NCBI GenBank assembly: GCA_021824055.1
Contig: JAKALV010000008.1
Coordinates: 1 to 26,722, forward strand
DNA: 26,722 nt
Origin: Acidobacteriota bacterium
Lineage (GTDB): Bacteria; Acidobacteriota; Vicinamibacteria; Vicinamibacterales; SCN-69-37
Direction: 5' to 3'
The notes below the pieces were generated by a model, which saw only the letters and a list, made by a program, of their open reading frames with translations, had not been told where the DNA came from and made no database searches. Below are positions 14,867 to 24,663 of the stretch, in pieces (position 1 is the stretch's first letter; each line of letters opens with the position of its first letter). The position numbers and the translations under genes were made by a program.

Positions 14867-15217
14867 CTACGCGACGGGGCGCTTCTGTTCCTTCATGCGC
14901 GCGCCCTTGCCCGTCCGCTCGCGGAGGAAGTAGAGCTTGGCGCGACGCACCTGCGAACCGCGCAGCACATCGATCTTCTCGATCGTCGGCGAATGCAGCG
15001 GGAAGATGCGCTCGACGCCCTGGCCGAACGAGACCTTGCGCACGGTGAACGTGGCGCTCGCGCCGCCGCGGTGCATGCCGATCACGGTGCCTTCAAACAT
15101 CTGGATGCGCTCTTTGTCGCCTTCGCGCACCTTGACGTGCACACGCACCGTATCGCCCGACCGCATCGCCGGCCGCTTCACCAACTGGGTCAGTTCCAAA
15201 GCATCAGTCGCCTTCAT
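14867..15217 (-). CDS. rplS: 50S ribosomal protein L19
   Basis: Large-subunit protein at the 30S-50S interface, 116 residues. Recognisable stretches are FRSGDTV-like AMRSGDTVRVHVKVREGDKE, IQMFEGTVIGMHRGGASATF, and the GVERIFPLHSPTIEKIDV block, followed by the basic VRRAKLYFLRERTGKGARM tail. The ATG at 15217 lies inside the 3' end of trmD (14-base overlap) with GGAGAG upstream, so it is translationally linked to trmD. Confidence 0.98.
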   Translation of the reverse strand: MKATDALELTQLVKRPAMRSGDTVRVHVKVREGDKERIQMFEGTVIGMHRGGASATFTVRKVSFGQGVERIFPLHSPTIEKIDVLRGSQVRRAKLYFLRERTGKGARMKEQKRPVA

Positions 15218-15920
15218 GACGTTCTCTCCTTAGTAAATCCGCGCGCCCGATCAAGTCCGGACGCCGTGCTTTTGTGCGCCGCAGCTGCTCGTCGCGCCGC
15301 CACCGCGCAATCTCCGCATGATGGCCGGACAGCAACACGTCCGGCACCTTCATGCCCCGAAACTCCGCCGGCCGCGTGTAGTGCGGATAGTCCAGCAATC
15401 CGTCCGCAAACGAATCCGCCGCCACCGATGCGTCGTCGCCCACCACTCCGGGCACGAGCCGCACCACCGCGTCCACCACCACGAGCGCCGCCAACTCTCC
15501 GCCGGTCAGCACATAGTCACCGATCGAGATCTCGTCGGTGACGAGCGCCTCGGCGACGCGCTCGTCGACACCTTCGTACCGGCCGCAGATGACAATCAGC
15601 CGTTCCATCCGGCTGAACCGCACCGCCTCGGCGTGCGAGAAGCAGCGCCCCTGCGGCGTTGTCAGGATCACCGCCGTCGGTGCGCCCCGCTCGGCCGAGA
15701 TCTCCTCGATCGCGCGAAACAGCGGCTCCGGCTTCATCACCATGCCCGGCCCGCCGCCAAACGGCATGTCGTCCACCACGCGATGCCGATCGCTGGTGTA
15801 GTCGCGCAAATCACGCGCGCGCACGTCCACCAAACCACTCGTCCGCGCACGACCCACAACACCTTCCGCCAGCGCGGGTTCAATCATCTGCGGAAAGATC
15901 GTCACGATATCAACGACCAT
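15204..15920 (-). CDS. trmD: tRNA (guanine-37-N1)-methyltransferase
   Basis: Methylates G37 next to the anticodon of tRNAs reading CNN codons, preventing frameshifts; it uses S-adenosylmethionine. The product has 238 residues. The start MVVDIVTIFPQMI, the catalytic loop DMPFGGGPGMVMKPEPLF (about 51-68), the knot segments TTPQGRCF, ICGRYEGVDERV and SIGDYVLTGGELA, and the C-terminal PDVLLSGHHAEIARWR are all typical. The start overlaps the rimM end by 11 bases and its end overlaps rplS by 14. Confidence 0.98.
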   Translation of the reverse strand: MVVDIVTIFPQMIEPALAEGVVGRARTSGLVDVRARDLRDYTSDRHRVVDDMPFGGGPGMVMKPEPLFRAIEEISAERGAPTAVILTTPQGRCFSHAEAVRFSRMERLIVICGRYEGVDERVAEALVTDEISIGDYVLTGGELAALVVVDAVVRLVPGVVGDDASVAADSFADGLLDYPHYTRPAEFRGMKVPDVLLSGHHAEIARWRRDEQLRRTKARRPDLIGRADLLRRERHEGD

Positions 15921-16533
15921 GACGCTTGCCGCCTTTCGCTTCCGGCGCCTTCTCTTTCCTCACGTTGACATCGAGCAATCCCCCGATCGGCTCGATCTCA
16001 ATCGTGCGGCCAACCACGTCGATCCGCCGGCAAATCCGGTCAATCATCGGCACCAGGATCTCGGAACCGCCCGAACCGCCCGAACCATCCGAACCACCCG
16101 AACCGCCCGACCCCGCCGGCGCCACAACGAGCAGGTCCGTCGCTCCCGCATCGATTCGAACAACCTGACCAACGTCCTGGCCCGACACTGTCACCACCTG
16201 GCACCCGATCAGCTCGTGATACCAGAACTGGCCCTCGCCCAACTTCGGCAACGCCTCGTCGGGCACCTTGAGCTCGCACCCGCGAAACGTCTCCGCGTCG
16301 TTGATGCTCTCCACCCCGGCGAGCCCGATGATCGGCCAGCCGTCATGCATCCGGCATTCGGTCACGACAATCTGCGCCACCCGGCCCGCCCGGCGATACC
16401 AGACCGTCGCGCCCGGCGCGAATCGCACCTCTGCGAAGTCGGTTTCGGGCGCCACGCTCACCTGACCGCGATTGCCATGCGGCCTGACGATGCGCCCGAC
16501 CAGCACCATGGCGTCCCAATCCGGTGCGGTCAT
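15910..16533 (-). CDS. rimM: Ribosome maturation factor RimM with Gly/Ser insert
   Basis: RimM binds S19 and helps 3'-domain maturation of the 30S subunit. About 207 residues from the ATG at 16533; a GTG at 16542 would add three. The N-terminal barrel has MVLVGRIVRPHGNRGQVSV and the family's conserved link segment IIGLAGVESINDAETFRG. The PRC-like C-terminal barrel has FWYHELIGCQVV, then DAGATDLLVV, and after the insert EILVPMIDRICRRIDV. Between the last two strands, where most RimM proteins have a short turn, lies a Gly/Ser-rich stretch encoded by a 9-base tandem repeat (16063-16107). The frame is kept, so the protein should be functional with a longer loop. The operon position between khpA and trmD is classical. 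Confidence 0.96.
   Translation of the reverse strand: MTAPDWDAMVLVGRIVRPHGNRGQVSVAPETDFAEVRFAPGATVWYRRAGRVAQIVVTECRMHDGWPIIGLAGVESINDAETFRGCELKVPDEALPKLGEGQFWYHELIGCQVVTVSGQDVGQVVRIDAGATDLLVVAPAGSGGSGGSDGSGGSGGSEILVPMIDRICRRIDVVGRTIEIEPIGGLLDVNVRKEKAPEAKGGKRHGR
16063..16107. repeat. Five-unit 9-base tandem repeat inside rimM
   Basis: On the plus strand the units are GGAACCGCC, CGAACCGCC, CGAACCATC, CGAACCACC and CGAACCGCC, followed by a decayed CGACCC. Read on the coding strand each unit gives a Gly-Gly-Ser-type triplet, with one unit giving Asp-Gly-Ser. The unit length is a multiple of three, so gain or loss of units changes only loop length. Confidence 0.9.
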
Positions 16534-16566
16534 GCCGTTCACGATCCCGTCTCGAACGTCCCCCGA

Positions 16567-16809
16567 CTATTCGTCGAGGAAGTCGACGGCGACGCGCAAG
16601 CCTTCGAGTTCACCGGCGGCCGACGCGAGCGAGCGGATCGCGGACGCGGTGCGGCCCTGCCGGCCGATCACGCGCCCCAGCTCGCCGGGCGCCATCGTGA
16701 GTTCCACGACGGTCTGATTGCGCCGCTCGTACTCGGTCGCCTGCACGCCATTCGGCCGCGCGGCCAGCGCGCGCGCCACGACGTCAACGACGTCGCGCGC
16801 GCGGCTCAC
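16567..16809 (-). CDS. khpA: KH-domain RNA-binding protein KhpA
   Basis: An 80-residue single-KH protein (YlqC family). The GXXG loop is in LGRVIGRQGRTASAIRSL (about 44-61), the RNA-contact element of KH domains. Homologues pair with KhpB and act in cell-division and sRNA regulation in Gram-positive bacteria; the role here is inferred by family. The start is GTG at 16809, overlapping the rpsP stop as GTGA. The rpsP-khpA-rimM order is widely conserved. Confidence 0.95.
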   Translation of the reverse strand: MSRARDVVDVVARALAARPNGVQATEYERRNQTVVELTMAPGELGRVIGRQGRTASAIRSLASAAGELEGLRVAVDFLDE

Positions 16810-17090
16810 GACGCGGCCTGTTCGACGGCCGCCACGTCGGCCGCCTTGACCATCGCCTGCGGGTTGCGAGCGATCAGCGTGCGCACCGTGTCGGACGGCT
16901 GCGCGCCCTTGCTGAGCCAGTAGTTCACACGGTCGCCGTCGAGCACGAGCGTCTCGGGCTGCGTGCGCGCGTTGTAGTGCCCGACCACTTCGACGAACCG
17001 CCCGTCGCGGGGCGACGAGCTTTCGGTGACGACGACACGTGAGAACGGGCGCTTCTTGGATCCGGCCCGACGCATTCGAATTACCAGCAT
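16806..17090 (-). CDS. rpsP: 30S ribosomal protein S16
   Basis: Small-subunit assembly protein, 94 residues. The start MLVIRMRRAGSKKRPFSRVV, the middle GRFVEVVGHYNART and the NYWLSKGAQPSDTVRTLI block are the usual S16 signatures; a short Ala-rich tail follows. The ATG at 17090 is three bases after the ffh stop and its end overlaps khpA by four bases. Confidence 0.98.
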   Translation of the reverse strand: MLVIRMRRAGSKKRPFSRVVVTESSSPRDGRFVEVVGHYNARTQPETLVLDGDRVNYWLSKGAQPSDTVRTLIARNPQAMVKAADVAAVEQAAS

Positions 17091-17093
17091 TGC

Positions 17094-18446
<1,353 letters not shown>

Positions 18447-18480
18447 ACTGCGACGCTAACCGGTTCAAGCGCAAACACTT

Positions 18481-18510
18481 ACGATAGCAGAACGCCGCGC
18501 TCCCGGGCAA
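18481..18510 (-). promoter_or_regulatory. Possible promoter for the ffh-rpsP operon
   Basis: In the gap between ribBA and ffh, the minus strand has TTGCCC (18510-18505) and, 18 bases on, TATCGT (18486-18481) preceded by TGC, an extended -10 form. Transcription would begin near 18474, leaving a leader of about 28 bases before the GTG. This is the only sizeable gap in the right-hand gene run, so a promoter here is plausible, but the match is weak. Confidence 0.3.
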
Positions 18511-18525
18511 CCAAAACGCAGGCGC

Positions 18526-19773
18526 TTAGACCGACGACAGCTTGTGGCCCAGCTTGTCCTTCTTCGTCTTCATGTAGCGGCGCGTGAACTCGCTCTTGGG
18601 GGCCACTTCGAGCGGCACCGATTCGACGACCGACAACCCGTATCCCTCCAACCCAATGAATTTGCGAGGGTTATTGGTGAGCAGTCGCATGGACTTGACC
18701 CCCAGGTCACGTAGAATCTGGGCGCCGATGCCGTAGTCGCGCTGGTCGGCCTTGAAGCCCAGGCGCTCGTTGGCCTCGACCGTGTCAAAGCCCTGGTCCT
18801 GGAGCTCGTACGCCCGGATCTTGTTGGCGAGGCCAATCCCGCGGCCCTCCTGATGCAGATACAGGAGCACGCCACGCCCCTCAGCGGCAATTCGCTTCAT
18901 CGCGGCATCCAGCTGCAAGCCGCAGTCGCAGCGATACGAGTGAAACACGTCGCCCGTCAGGCACTTCGAATGCACGCGTACCAGCAAGCGGAGGCCATCG
19001 CCGATCTCGCCGCGCACCAGCGCCACGTGCGTCTCGCTGTCCAGTCCATTCGAGTACGCGTAGATCTCGAACGGGCCGAAATCCGTGGGCAGCGCGGCGC
19101 GCGCGACGCGGCGCACCATCTTCTCGTTGCGGATGCGATACCGAATCAGATCGGCGATCGTGATCACGAGTAGCTGGTGCTTCTTCGCAAACTTGGTGAG
19201 TTCGGGCACGCGGGCCATCGTGCCGTCGGTGTTCATGATCTCGCAGATCACGCCGGCCGGCGGCAACCCGGCGATGCGCGCCAAATCCACCGCCGCCTCC
19301 GTATGCCCGGCGCGCACGAGCACGCCGCCGCTGCGCGCGCGCAGCGGAAACACATGCCCCGGCCGCGCCAAATCCACCGCCCTGGTCGAGGGACTGATCG
19401 CCACCTTGACGGTTCGCGCGCGATCCGCGGCCGAGATGCCGGTCGTCGTGCCGGCCAGCGCGTCAATCGACACGCTGAACGCGGTGTCGCGGCGCGATGA
19501 GTGCGCCGCCTGCTCAAGCGGAATCTCGAGCTCGTCCAGACGCTCGGGCGTCATCGCCAGGCAGATGAGGCCGCGACCGTGCGTCGCCATGAAGTTGATC
19601 GCGTCGGGCGTCACCTTCGACGCGGCCATCGTCAGGTCGCCCTCGTTCTCCCGATCCTCGTCGTCGACGACGATGATCATTTTGCCGGCGCGCAACGCGG
19701 CCAGCCCGTCCTCGATCGTCGCGAACGGCGACTTTCGGCGTGTACCTTTGGCAAGCTTCAGACGACCAGCCAT
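18526..19773 (-). CDS. ribBA: Bifunctional DHBP synthase / GTP cyclohydrolase II
   Basis: Feeds both branches of riboflavin synthesis: the N-terminal half makes 3,4-dihydroxy-2-butanone 4-phosphate from ribulose 5-phosphate and the C-terminal half opens GTP. Of 415 residues, the RibB part has DDEDRENEGDL, THGRGLICLAM and RAGHTEAAVDLA. The RibA part has the zinc site KCLTGDVFHSYRCDCG, then HQEGRGIGLANK and ADQRDYGIGAQIL. All key acidic, His and Cys residues are visible, so both activities should be intact. The ATG at 19773 lies 15 bases after the ribE stop. No ribH follows; the next gene is ffh. Confidence 0.97.
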   Translation of the reverse strand: MAGRLKLAKGTRRKSPFATIEDGLAALRAGKMIIVVDDEDRENEGDLTMAASKVTPDAINFMATHGRGLICLAMTPERLDELEIPLEQAAHSSRRDTAFSVSIDALAGTTTGISAADRARTVKVAISPSTRAVDLARPGHVFPLRARSGGVLVRAGHTEAAVDLARIAGLPPAGVICEIMNTDGTMARVPELTKFAKKHQLLVITIADLIRYRIRNEKMVRRVARAALPTDFGPFEIYAYSNGLDSETHVALVRGEIGDGLRLLVRVHSKCLTGDVFHSYRCDCGLQLDAAMKRIAAEGRGVLLYLHQEGRGIGLANKIRAYELQDQGFDTVEANERLGFKADQRDYGIGAQILRDLGVKSMRLLTNNPRKFIGLEGYGLSVVESVPLEVAPKSEFTRRYMKTKKDKLGHKLSSV

Positions 19774-19788
19774 AAATGGTTCGGGACC

Positions 19789-20394
19789 TTACCGGGCCGC
19801 TGGCCCGCGAGAGAGTTCGGCGAGACGCGCCGCGTACTTCCCAATGATATCGGCTTCCAGATTAACGCGGTCGCCTGGCTTGCGATCGGCCAGCGTCGTG
19901 TGCTCGCGCGTGAACGGAATGATCTGGATGCCCATTCGGTCACCCCTGAGCGACGCCACCGTCAGGCTGATGCCGTCCACGGCGATCGAGCCCTTGTGTA
20001 CAACCCAGGCCGCCAATGCGGCCGGCAGTTCCAGCTCGAGCCACCAGCTGTCGCCCTGCGCCTCGAACGCGGTGACCCGCGACGTCGCATCCACGTGCCC
20101 CAACACGAAGTGGCCGCCCAAGCGCGCGTCGGCCCGCAGCGAGCGTTCGAGGTTCACGCGGCTGCCGATGCCCAACGCGCCGATTGTCGTGACGCGCAAT
20201 GTTTCCGGCGACACGTCGGCGGCGAAAGCCGCGGCGTCTGCGGCCACGGCGGTCAGGCACACGCCGTTTACCGCGATGCTCTCACCTTGCTGAAGTTCGC
20301 GCGAGATGTCCGTCCGGACGCGAAGGCGGCGTCCGGCGGGCGCCTCGTCCAGGCGTTCCACGGTTCCGATCGATTCAATCAGTCCTGTGAACAT
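19789..20394 (-). CDS. ribE: Riboflavin synthase, alpha chain
   Basis: Converts two 6,7-dimethyl-8-ribityllumazine molecules to riboflavin and a pyrimidine. It is a 201-residue protein made of two similar lumazine-binding barrels. The first starts MFTGLIESIGTV and contains SIAVNGVCLTAV. The second starts at GHFVLGHVDATSRV and contains GSIAVDGISLTVA. I chose ATG 20394 because MFTGLIE is the conserved family start and GGTGGAG lies just upstream; the in-frame ATG at 20412 is unlikely. It overlaps the end of ribD by 20 bases. Confidence 0.97.
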   Translation of the reverse strand: MFTGLIESIGTVERLDEAPAGRRLRVRTDISRELQQGESIAVNGVCLTAVAADAAAFAADVSPETLRVTTIGALGIGSRVNLERSLRADARLGGHFVLGHVDATSRVTAFEAQGDSWWLELELPAALAAWVVHKGSIAVDGISLTVASLRGDRMGIQIIPFTREHTTLADRKPGDRVNLEADIIGKYAARLAELSRGPAAR

Positions 20395-21460
20395 CCCACT
20401 CCACCAGTTCATCCGCGCCGTAACGATGCCGCGTGACGCTCGCGCCGGCGGCCGACGGGACGAAGGCTCGAATGCCGCTTTCCAACGCGACCGCGGTCTC
20501 GATCACCTGGACGCGATCAACCACGCCGGCGTCCCACACCGCGCGATGCAGCGTGGGGCCGCCTTCCACCAGGAGCGACAGCACGTCACGTTCCGCGAGC
20601 ATTCTCAACGCCGCCGGTATCGGGTCGGCGTCCGGCAGCGCGATCACGGTCGCGCCGGCGTTGCGCAGCGCCTCCGCACGCGCCGATCCCGCCGCAGCCT
20701 GGCCGACACACATTATGACCGGCCCATCGTTGAGCGTCTCGAAGAGCCTGGCCGCCGGCGTCACCCGGCCACGTCGATCGAACACCACCCGCACCAACGG
20801 CCGCTGGCGGTACGCGAGCCGCGCGGTGAGTTGCGGGTCATCGACCAGAACCGACGTTGAGCCCACGGCGATCGCGTCGACCGCCGCGCGCTGGCGGTGC
20901 ATCGCGCGGTCGACCGGCCCGCCCGTGAGCTTCACCGATTCATCGTCTCGACCGGCAAACCCGTCGCGCGACACGGCCACTTTCAGCGTGACATGCGGCC
21001 GCCGGCGAACGATCCACGTGACGAACGCCGCGTTCTGCCGCGCGGCCGCCGCAAGCTCCACGCCGGTCTCCACCCGCACGCCATGCGCGCGCAGGAATGC
21101 GAAACCCCCACCGGCCACGCGCGGATTCGGATCCTCCAGCGCCGTCACGACCCGCGCGATCCCGGCCTCCACCACGCGGTCGACACACGGCAGGGTGCGC
21201 CCGCGATGGCAACACGGCTCAAGCGTGCAATAGAGCGTGGCGCCGCGCGCGCGCGGTCCGGCCGCGTCGAGCGCGATCACCTCGGCGTGCGGCCCTCCCG
21301 CAACTCGATGTGCGCCCTGCCCAACGACGATGCCGTCGGACGACACCACGACGGCGCCCACCATCGGATTGGGCGACGTCGTGCCGCGCCCGCGCTCCGC
21401 CAGAAAGAGCGCGCGCTCCATGAATGTCCGATCTTCCGCCGCGATTGCCGGGACTACCAC
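20375..21460 (-). CDS. ribD: Bifunctional pyrimidine deaminase / reductase RibD
   Basis: Second and third steps of the GTP branch of riboflavin synthesis. The N-terminal zinc deaminase domain has SPNPMVGAVVV, PHAEVIAL with the zinc His and catalytic Glu, and TLEPCCHRGRTLPC with the zinc cysteines. The C-terminal RibD_C reductase has VTLKVAVSRDGF, DAIAVGSTSVLVDDPQLTAR, VRVVFDRRG and LLVEGGPTLHRAV. I prefer GTG 21460, which overlaps the ftsY stop, because RibD proteins keep an acidic residue and hydrophobic pair (DRTFM) before the first Met. ATG 21421 with GGAAGA upstream is the alternative. A much longer open frame upstream is only the shadow of ftsY. Confidence 0.95.
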   Translation of the reverse strand: MVVPAIAAEDRTFMERALFLAERGRGTTSPNPMVGAVVVSSDGIVVGQGAHRVAGGPHAEVIALDAAGPRARGATLYCTLEPCCHRGRTLPCVDRVVEAGIARVVTALEDPNPRVAGGGFAFLRAHGVRVETGVELAAAARQNAAFVTWIVRRRPHVTLKVAVSRDGFAGRDDESVKLTGGPVDRAMHRQRAAVDAIAVGSTSVLVDDPQLTARLAYRQRPLVRVVFDRRGRVTPAARLFETLNDGPVIMCVGQAAAGSARAEALRNAGATVIALPDADPIPAALRMLAERDVLSLLVEGGPTLHRAVWDAGVVDRVQVIETAVALESGIRAFVPSAAGASVTRHRYGADELVEWDVHRTD

Positions 21461-22374
21461 TGGTCGACGAAGAGCGCGTTGACGTAGTCGTCGGCGTCGA
21501 ACGGCACCAGGTCGTCGATGCCTTCGCCAACGCCGATGTAGCGAATGGGCAACTTGAGTTCGTAGGCAATGGCCACAGCCACGCCGCCCTTCGCGGTGCC
21601 GTCGAGCTTGGTCAGGATCAGGCCGTTGACGCCGCCCACGGCCATGAACTCGCGCGCCTGCACCAGACCGTTCTGGCCGACCGTCGCGTCGAGCACGAGC
21701 AGCACCTCGTGCGGCGCGCCCGGCACCTCGCGCGACACGACGCGGCGAATCTTGTCGAGCTCGGCCATGAGGTTGGCGCGCGTGTGCAGGCGGCCTGCGG
21801 TGTCGATGAGGAGGATGTCGCGCTGGCGCGCCTTGGCCGACACGGCCGCGTCGTGCACGACCGACGCGGGATCCGCGCCGTGTTTCGCGCGAATCACATC
21901 CACGCCGGCGCGATCCGCCCACACCGCCAGTTGCTCAACCGCCGCGGCGCGAAACGTGTCGGCCGCGCAGATCAGCACCGACTGCCCCTGCTGCTTGAAC
22001 AGATTCGCGAGTTTGCCGACGCTCGTGGTCTTGCCGGTCCCGTTGACACCGACGATCAGAATCACCCGCGGGCGAGCGCCGGAGTCGGGCGCGGGCGACG
22101 CGCCGGCAAACACGCCCTTGATCTCGGCGCCCACCCGGTCACGCAGCAATCCCGCGCCGCCGGCTTGCTGGACCGCCGACAGAATCCGCTCGGTCGCGGG
22201 CAGTCCCACATCCGCCCCGATCAGCGCGTCCTCGATCTCCTGAAGCGAGGCGGCTCTGGCGACGGTGGCCGACGGTGATTCCGCGGCAGGCTCGCGGGTT
22301 TCGGTGAGGCGTTCGCGAATCTGCGCCGCGGTTTTGGCCAAACCGGCGCGCACCCGGGAAAAAAACGATGACAC
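21454..22374 (-). CDS. ftsY: Signal recognition particle receptor FtsY
   Basis: Membrane-associated GTPase that docks ribosome-SRP complexes at the Sec translocon. It has 306 residues, with a very short amphipathic, basic N-terminal region (FFSRVRAGLAKTAAQIRERL) in place of the long acidic A domain of E. coli. The NG domain has GVNGTGKTTSVGKLA (109-123), CAADTFRAAAVEQL, DTAGRLHTRANLM, LDATVGQNGLVQA, TKLDGTAKGG and the end GVGEGIDDLVPFD. The FtsY-type VNGTGKTT and the VPFD ending separate it from Ffh. The start is GTG at 22374, sharing one base with the gpsA TAG (TAGTG). Confidence 0.97.
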   Translation of the reverse strand: MSSFFSRVRAGLAKTAAQIRERLTETREPAAESPSATVARAASLQEIEDALIGADVGLPATERILSAVQQAGGAGLLRDRVGAEIKGVFAGASPAPDSGARPRVILIVGVNGTGKTTSVGKLANLFKQQGQSVLICAADTFRAAAVEQLAVWADRAGVDVIRAKHGADPASVVHDAAVSAKARQRDILLIDTAGRLHTRANLMAELDKIRRVVSREVPGAPHEVLLVLDATVGQNGLVQAREFMAVGGVNGLILTKLDGTAKGGVAVAIAYELKLPIRYIGVGEGIDDLVPFDADDYVNALFVDQW

Positions 22375-23393
22375 TAGTGCTCGCTCTTCTGCGGACGGCC
22401 CATCAGATCGGCGACGACTTCTCTGGGCTTCTTCCGGCCGTCGAGGACTTCCTGCACCTTTGCCGCGATCGGCAGCTCAATTGCGTGGGTCCGCGCCAGG
22501 GCCAGGGCCACAGACGTGGTCCGCACACCCTCAGCCACCATCTTCATGCTCGACAGAATCTCTTCAAGGGAGCGGCCGCGTCCCAGTTCCATCCCCACGT
22601 GGCGATTCCGGCTCAGTCCGCCCGTGCAGGTCAGCACGAGATCACCCAGGCCGCTGAGGCCGCTCAGTGTTTCGCGCCGGCCGCCCATCGCGAACGCGAG
22701 GCGCGACATTTCCGCAAGCCCGCGTGTGATCAGCGCGGCCATCGCATTGTGGCCGAGTCCCATGGACTGCACCATGCCGGCGGCGATCGCAATGACGTTC
22801 TTCAGGGCCGCGCCGATTTCCACACCCACGACATCATCCGAGCCGTAGAGACGAAACGCGCGCGTCCCGAATTCACCCTGCACCGAGCGAACCGCCGCCT
22901 CGTCGTTTGACGCGGCTACGAGCGCGGTCGGCAGCCCCCGCGCCACCTCTGCCGCAAAACTCGGCCCGGACAACACCACCACCGGATGCCGGCCACGTGA
23001 TTCCTGGGCCATCACCTGCCACATGCTCATCATGGTGTCGGCCTCGAGCCCCTTCGTCGCACTGACGAGGATCGCGCCGGGCGGCAGATGCGGCACCGCC
23101 TGACGCAGCAGCGCCCGCACCCCGTGCGACGGGACCGCGATGACGACGCAGCGCGCCTGTGACAACGCCGCCGGCAGATCAGCCGCAGTGGTCAGTTGCT
23201 CCGGAAAAGCCAGATCGGGCAGGTAGGTGGGATTCGACCGCCGCGCGGACATCTCGGCGATCAGCGAACGATCGCGGCCCCAGAGGGCCACATCATGGCC
23301 CGCGCCACTCAGATGAATCGCGAGCGCCGTTCCCCAACTGCCGGCGCCCAATACGGCCGCTCGATGCGCCGCACGCGCGGCGTCGTCACGCAT
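22374..23393 (-). CDS. gpsA: NAD(P)-dependent glycerol-3-phosphate dehydrogenase
   Basis: Reduces dihydroxyacetone phosphate to sn-glycerol 3-phosphate, the backbone of phospholipids. It has 339 residues. The nucleotide fold starts AVLGAGSWGTALAIHLS (13-29); SATKGLE, LSGPSFAAEVARGLPT and the catalytic-Lys segment GAALKNVIAIAAGM follow, then LGHNAMAALITRGLAEM and the GLSGLGDLVLTCTG block. All are typical. It is in the same gene run as pgpA, another phospholipid gene, and lies 10 bases after cinA. Confidence 0.98.
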   Translation of the reverse strand: MRDDAARAAHRAAVLGAGSWGTALAIHLSGAGHDVALWGRDRSLIAEMSARRSNPTYLPDLAFPEQLTTAADLPAALSQARCVVIAVPSHGVRALLRQAVPHLPPGAILVSATKGLEADTMMSMWQVMAQESRGRHPVVVLSGPSFAAEVARGLPTALVAASNDEAAVRSVQGEFGTRAFRLYGSDDVVGVEIGAALKNVIAIAAGMVQSMGLGHNAMAALITRGLAEMSRLAFAMGGRRETLSGLSGLGDLVLTCTGGLSRNRHVGMELGRGRSLEEILSSMKMVAEGVRTTSVALALARTHAIELPIAAKVQEVLDGRKKPREVVADLMGRPQKSEH

Positions 23394-23403
23394 GCGGCCT
23401 ATT

Positions 23404-24663
23404 CTATCGGAGGGCGCGCCGCACGAGGTCGAGCGCGACCATGACGGACCATTGGCGAATCAACTGCCGGTCGCCGGGCACGACCCGGGTCATCGTGGTG
23501 ACCTGCTCGCCTGGCCCAGAAACGCTGAAGCACACGGTGCCCACCGGCTTCTCCGCCGTCCCGCCATCAGGTCCGGCAATCCCGGTGACCGCAACTCCGA
23601 GATCAGACCGCAGCACGCGTCGAACGCCGCGGGCCATGGCCGCGGCCACCGGTTCGCTTACGGCACCGTGCGCCTCGAGGAGGTCGGCCGGAACGCCGAG
23701 CAGGTCGCGCTTCACGTCGTTGGCATACGCGACAACGCCGCCCACGATGTACGCCGAGCTGCCCGGCACGTCGGTGAGGCGTCCCGCGACGAGCCCGCCG
23801 GTGCACGATTCGGCGAGGGCCAGCGTCAGCCCCCGCATGCGCAGGGCTTCGCCAACGACGACCTCAATCGCCCGGCCATCGGTACTGAACACGCTGTCGC
23901 CCAGCGCCGTCTGCAATCGTTCAACCGCGTCCTCGAGTTCGGCATCGAGCACGGCCATGTCCGCGCCGCGCGCGGACAGATGCAGTTCCACCTGGCCCGG
24001 CGAGGCCAGAATCGTAGTGCTGATGGGCACCGGCCGTTGCGCCAGTGGTTGATAGATGGGCGCGGCGATGTGATCCACGGTCGACTCCGGCTGCCCCGCG
24101 ATCTTGATGACCCTCCGGCGCAGCCGCCGGCCCGACGAGCGCGCGGCAAGTCGTTCGCGAACGGCGGTTTCGAACATCGGCTCGAGCTCGCGCGGAGGTC
24201 CGGGCAGCAACACGACCACGTGGTCTCCGTGCTCGATCATCAATCCGGGCGCGGATCCGCGACGGTTCGGCAGGACGAGCGCCCCTCGCGGCACCATCGC
24301 CTGGCGCCGATTGATCTCGGGCATCGGCTGGGCCCGCTTTGCGAAACGCTCGCGCAGTTGCTCGACGATCTGCGGGTCCTCGGCCAGGGGCCGATCGAGC
24401 GCGGCCGCGACCGCGTCGCGTGTCAGGTCGTCGGCCGTTGGACCGAGCCCGCCGCTCGTGATCACGATGTCGGCGTCCTGGAGCGCGCTGGCCAGCGCCG
24501 CCTCAATCGCGCGGACGTCATCGCCCACCGCGCGCTTCCCGATCACGTCGATGCCCAGCTCATTGAGCCGCGCGGTGAGGTACAGGGAATTCGTGTCGGT
24601 CCGGTACGGCGTCAGCAACTCGGTGCCGATGGCGAGAATGTTCGCCGTCGTGATCGGCCGCAT
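23404..24663 (-). CDS. cinA: CinA-family protein (ADP-ribose pyrophosphatase-like and NMN deamidase domains)
   Basis: A 419-residue two-domain protein. The N-terminal COG1058 (MoaB-like) domain has NILAIGTELLTPYRTDTNS, TSGGLGPTADDLTRDAV and VVVLLPGPPRELEPMF. The C-terminal PncC domain has LALAESCTGGLVAGRLTDVPGS and VAVTGIAGPDGGTAEKPVGT, and in relatives hydrolyses nicotinamide mononucleotide to nicotinic acid mononucleotide in NAD recycling. The catalytic Ser-containing ESCTGG loop is intact. The ATG at 24663 shares a base with the pgpA stop (TGATG); the in-frame upstream extension to 24711 lies inside pgpA and is not used. Confidence 0.95.
   Translation of the reverse strand: MRPITTANILAIGTELLTPYRTDTNSLYLTARLNELGIDVIGKRAVGDDVRAIEAALASALQDADIVITSGGLGPTADDLTRDAVAAALDRPLAEDPQIVEQLRERFAKRAQPMPEINRRQAMVPRGALVLPNRRGSAPGLMIEHGDHVVVLLPGPPRELEPMFETAVRERLAARSSGRRLRRRVIKIAGQPESTVDHIAAPIYQPLAQRPVPISTTILASPGQVELHLSARGADMAVLDAELEDAVERLQTALGDSVFSTDGRAIEVVVGEALRMRGLTLALAESCTGGLVAGRLTDVPGSSAYIVGGVVAYANDVKRDLLGVPADLLEAHGAVSEPVAAAMARGVRRVLRSDLGVAVTGIAGPDGGTAEKPVGTVCFSVSGPGEQVTTMTRVVPGDRQLIRQWSVMVALDLVRRALR

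Noticed and set aside
18447..18525. Possible 4.5S SRP RNA gene next to ffh
   Set aside because: The gap is only 79 bases and shows no long hairpin or GGAA-type tetraloop with the SRP core.
21461..21922. Upstream extension of the ribD frame
   Set aside because: It is an Arg-rich shadow of ftsY. RibD homology begins just before the Met at 21421.
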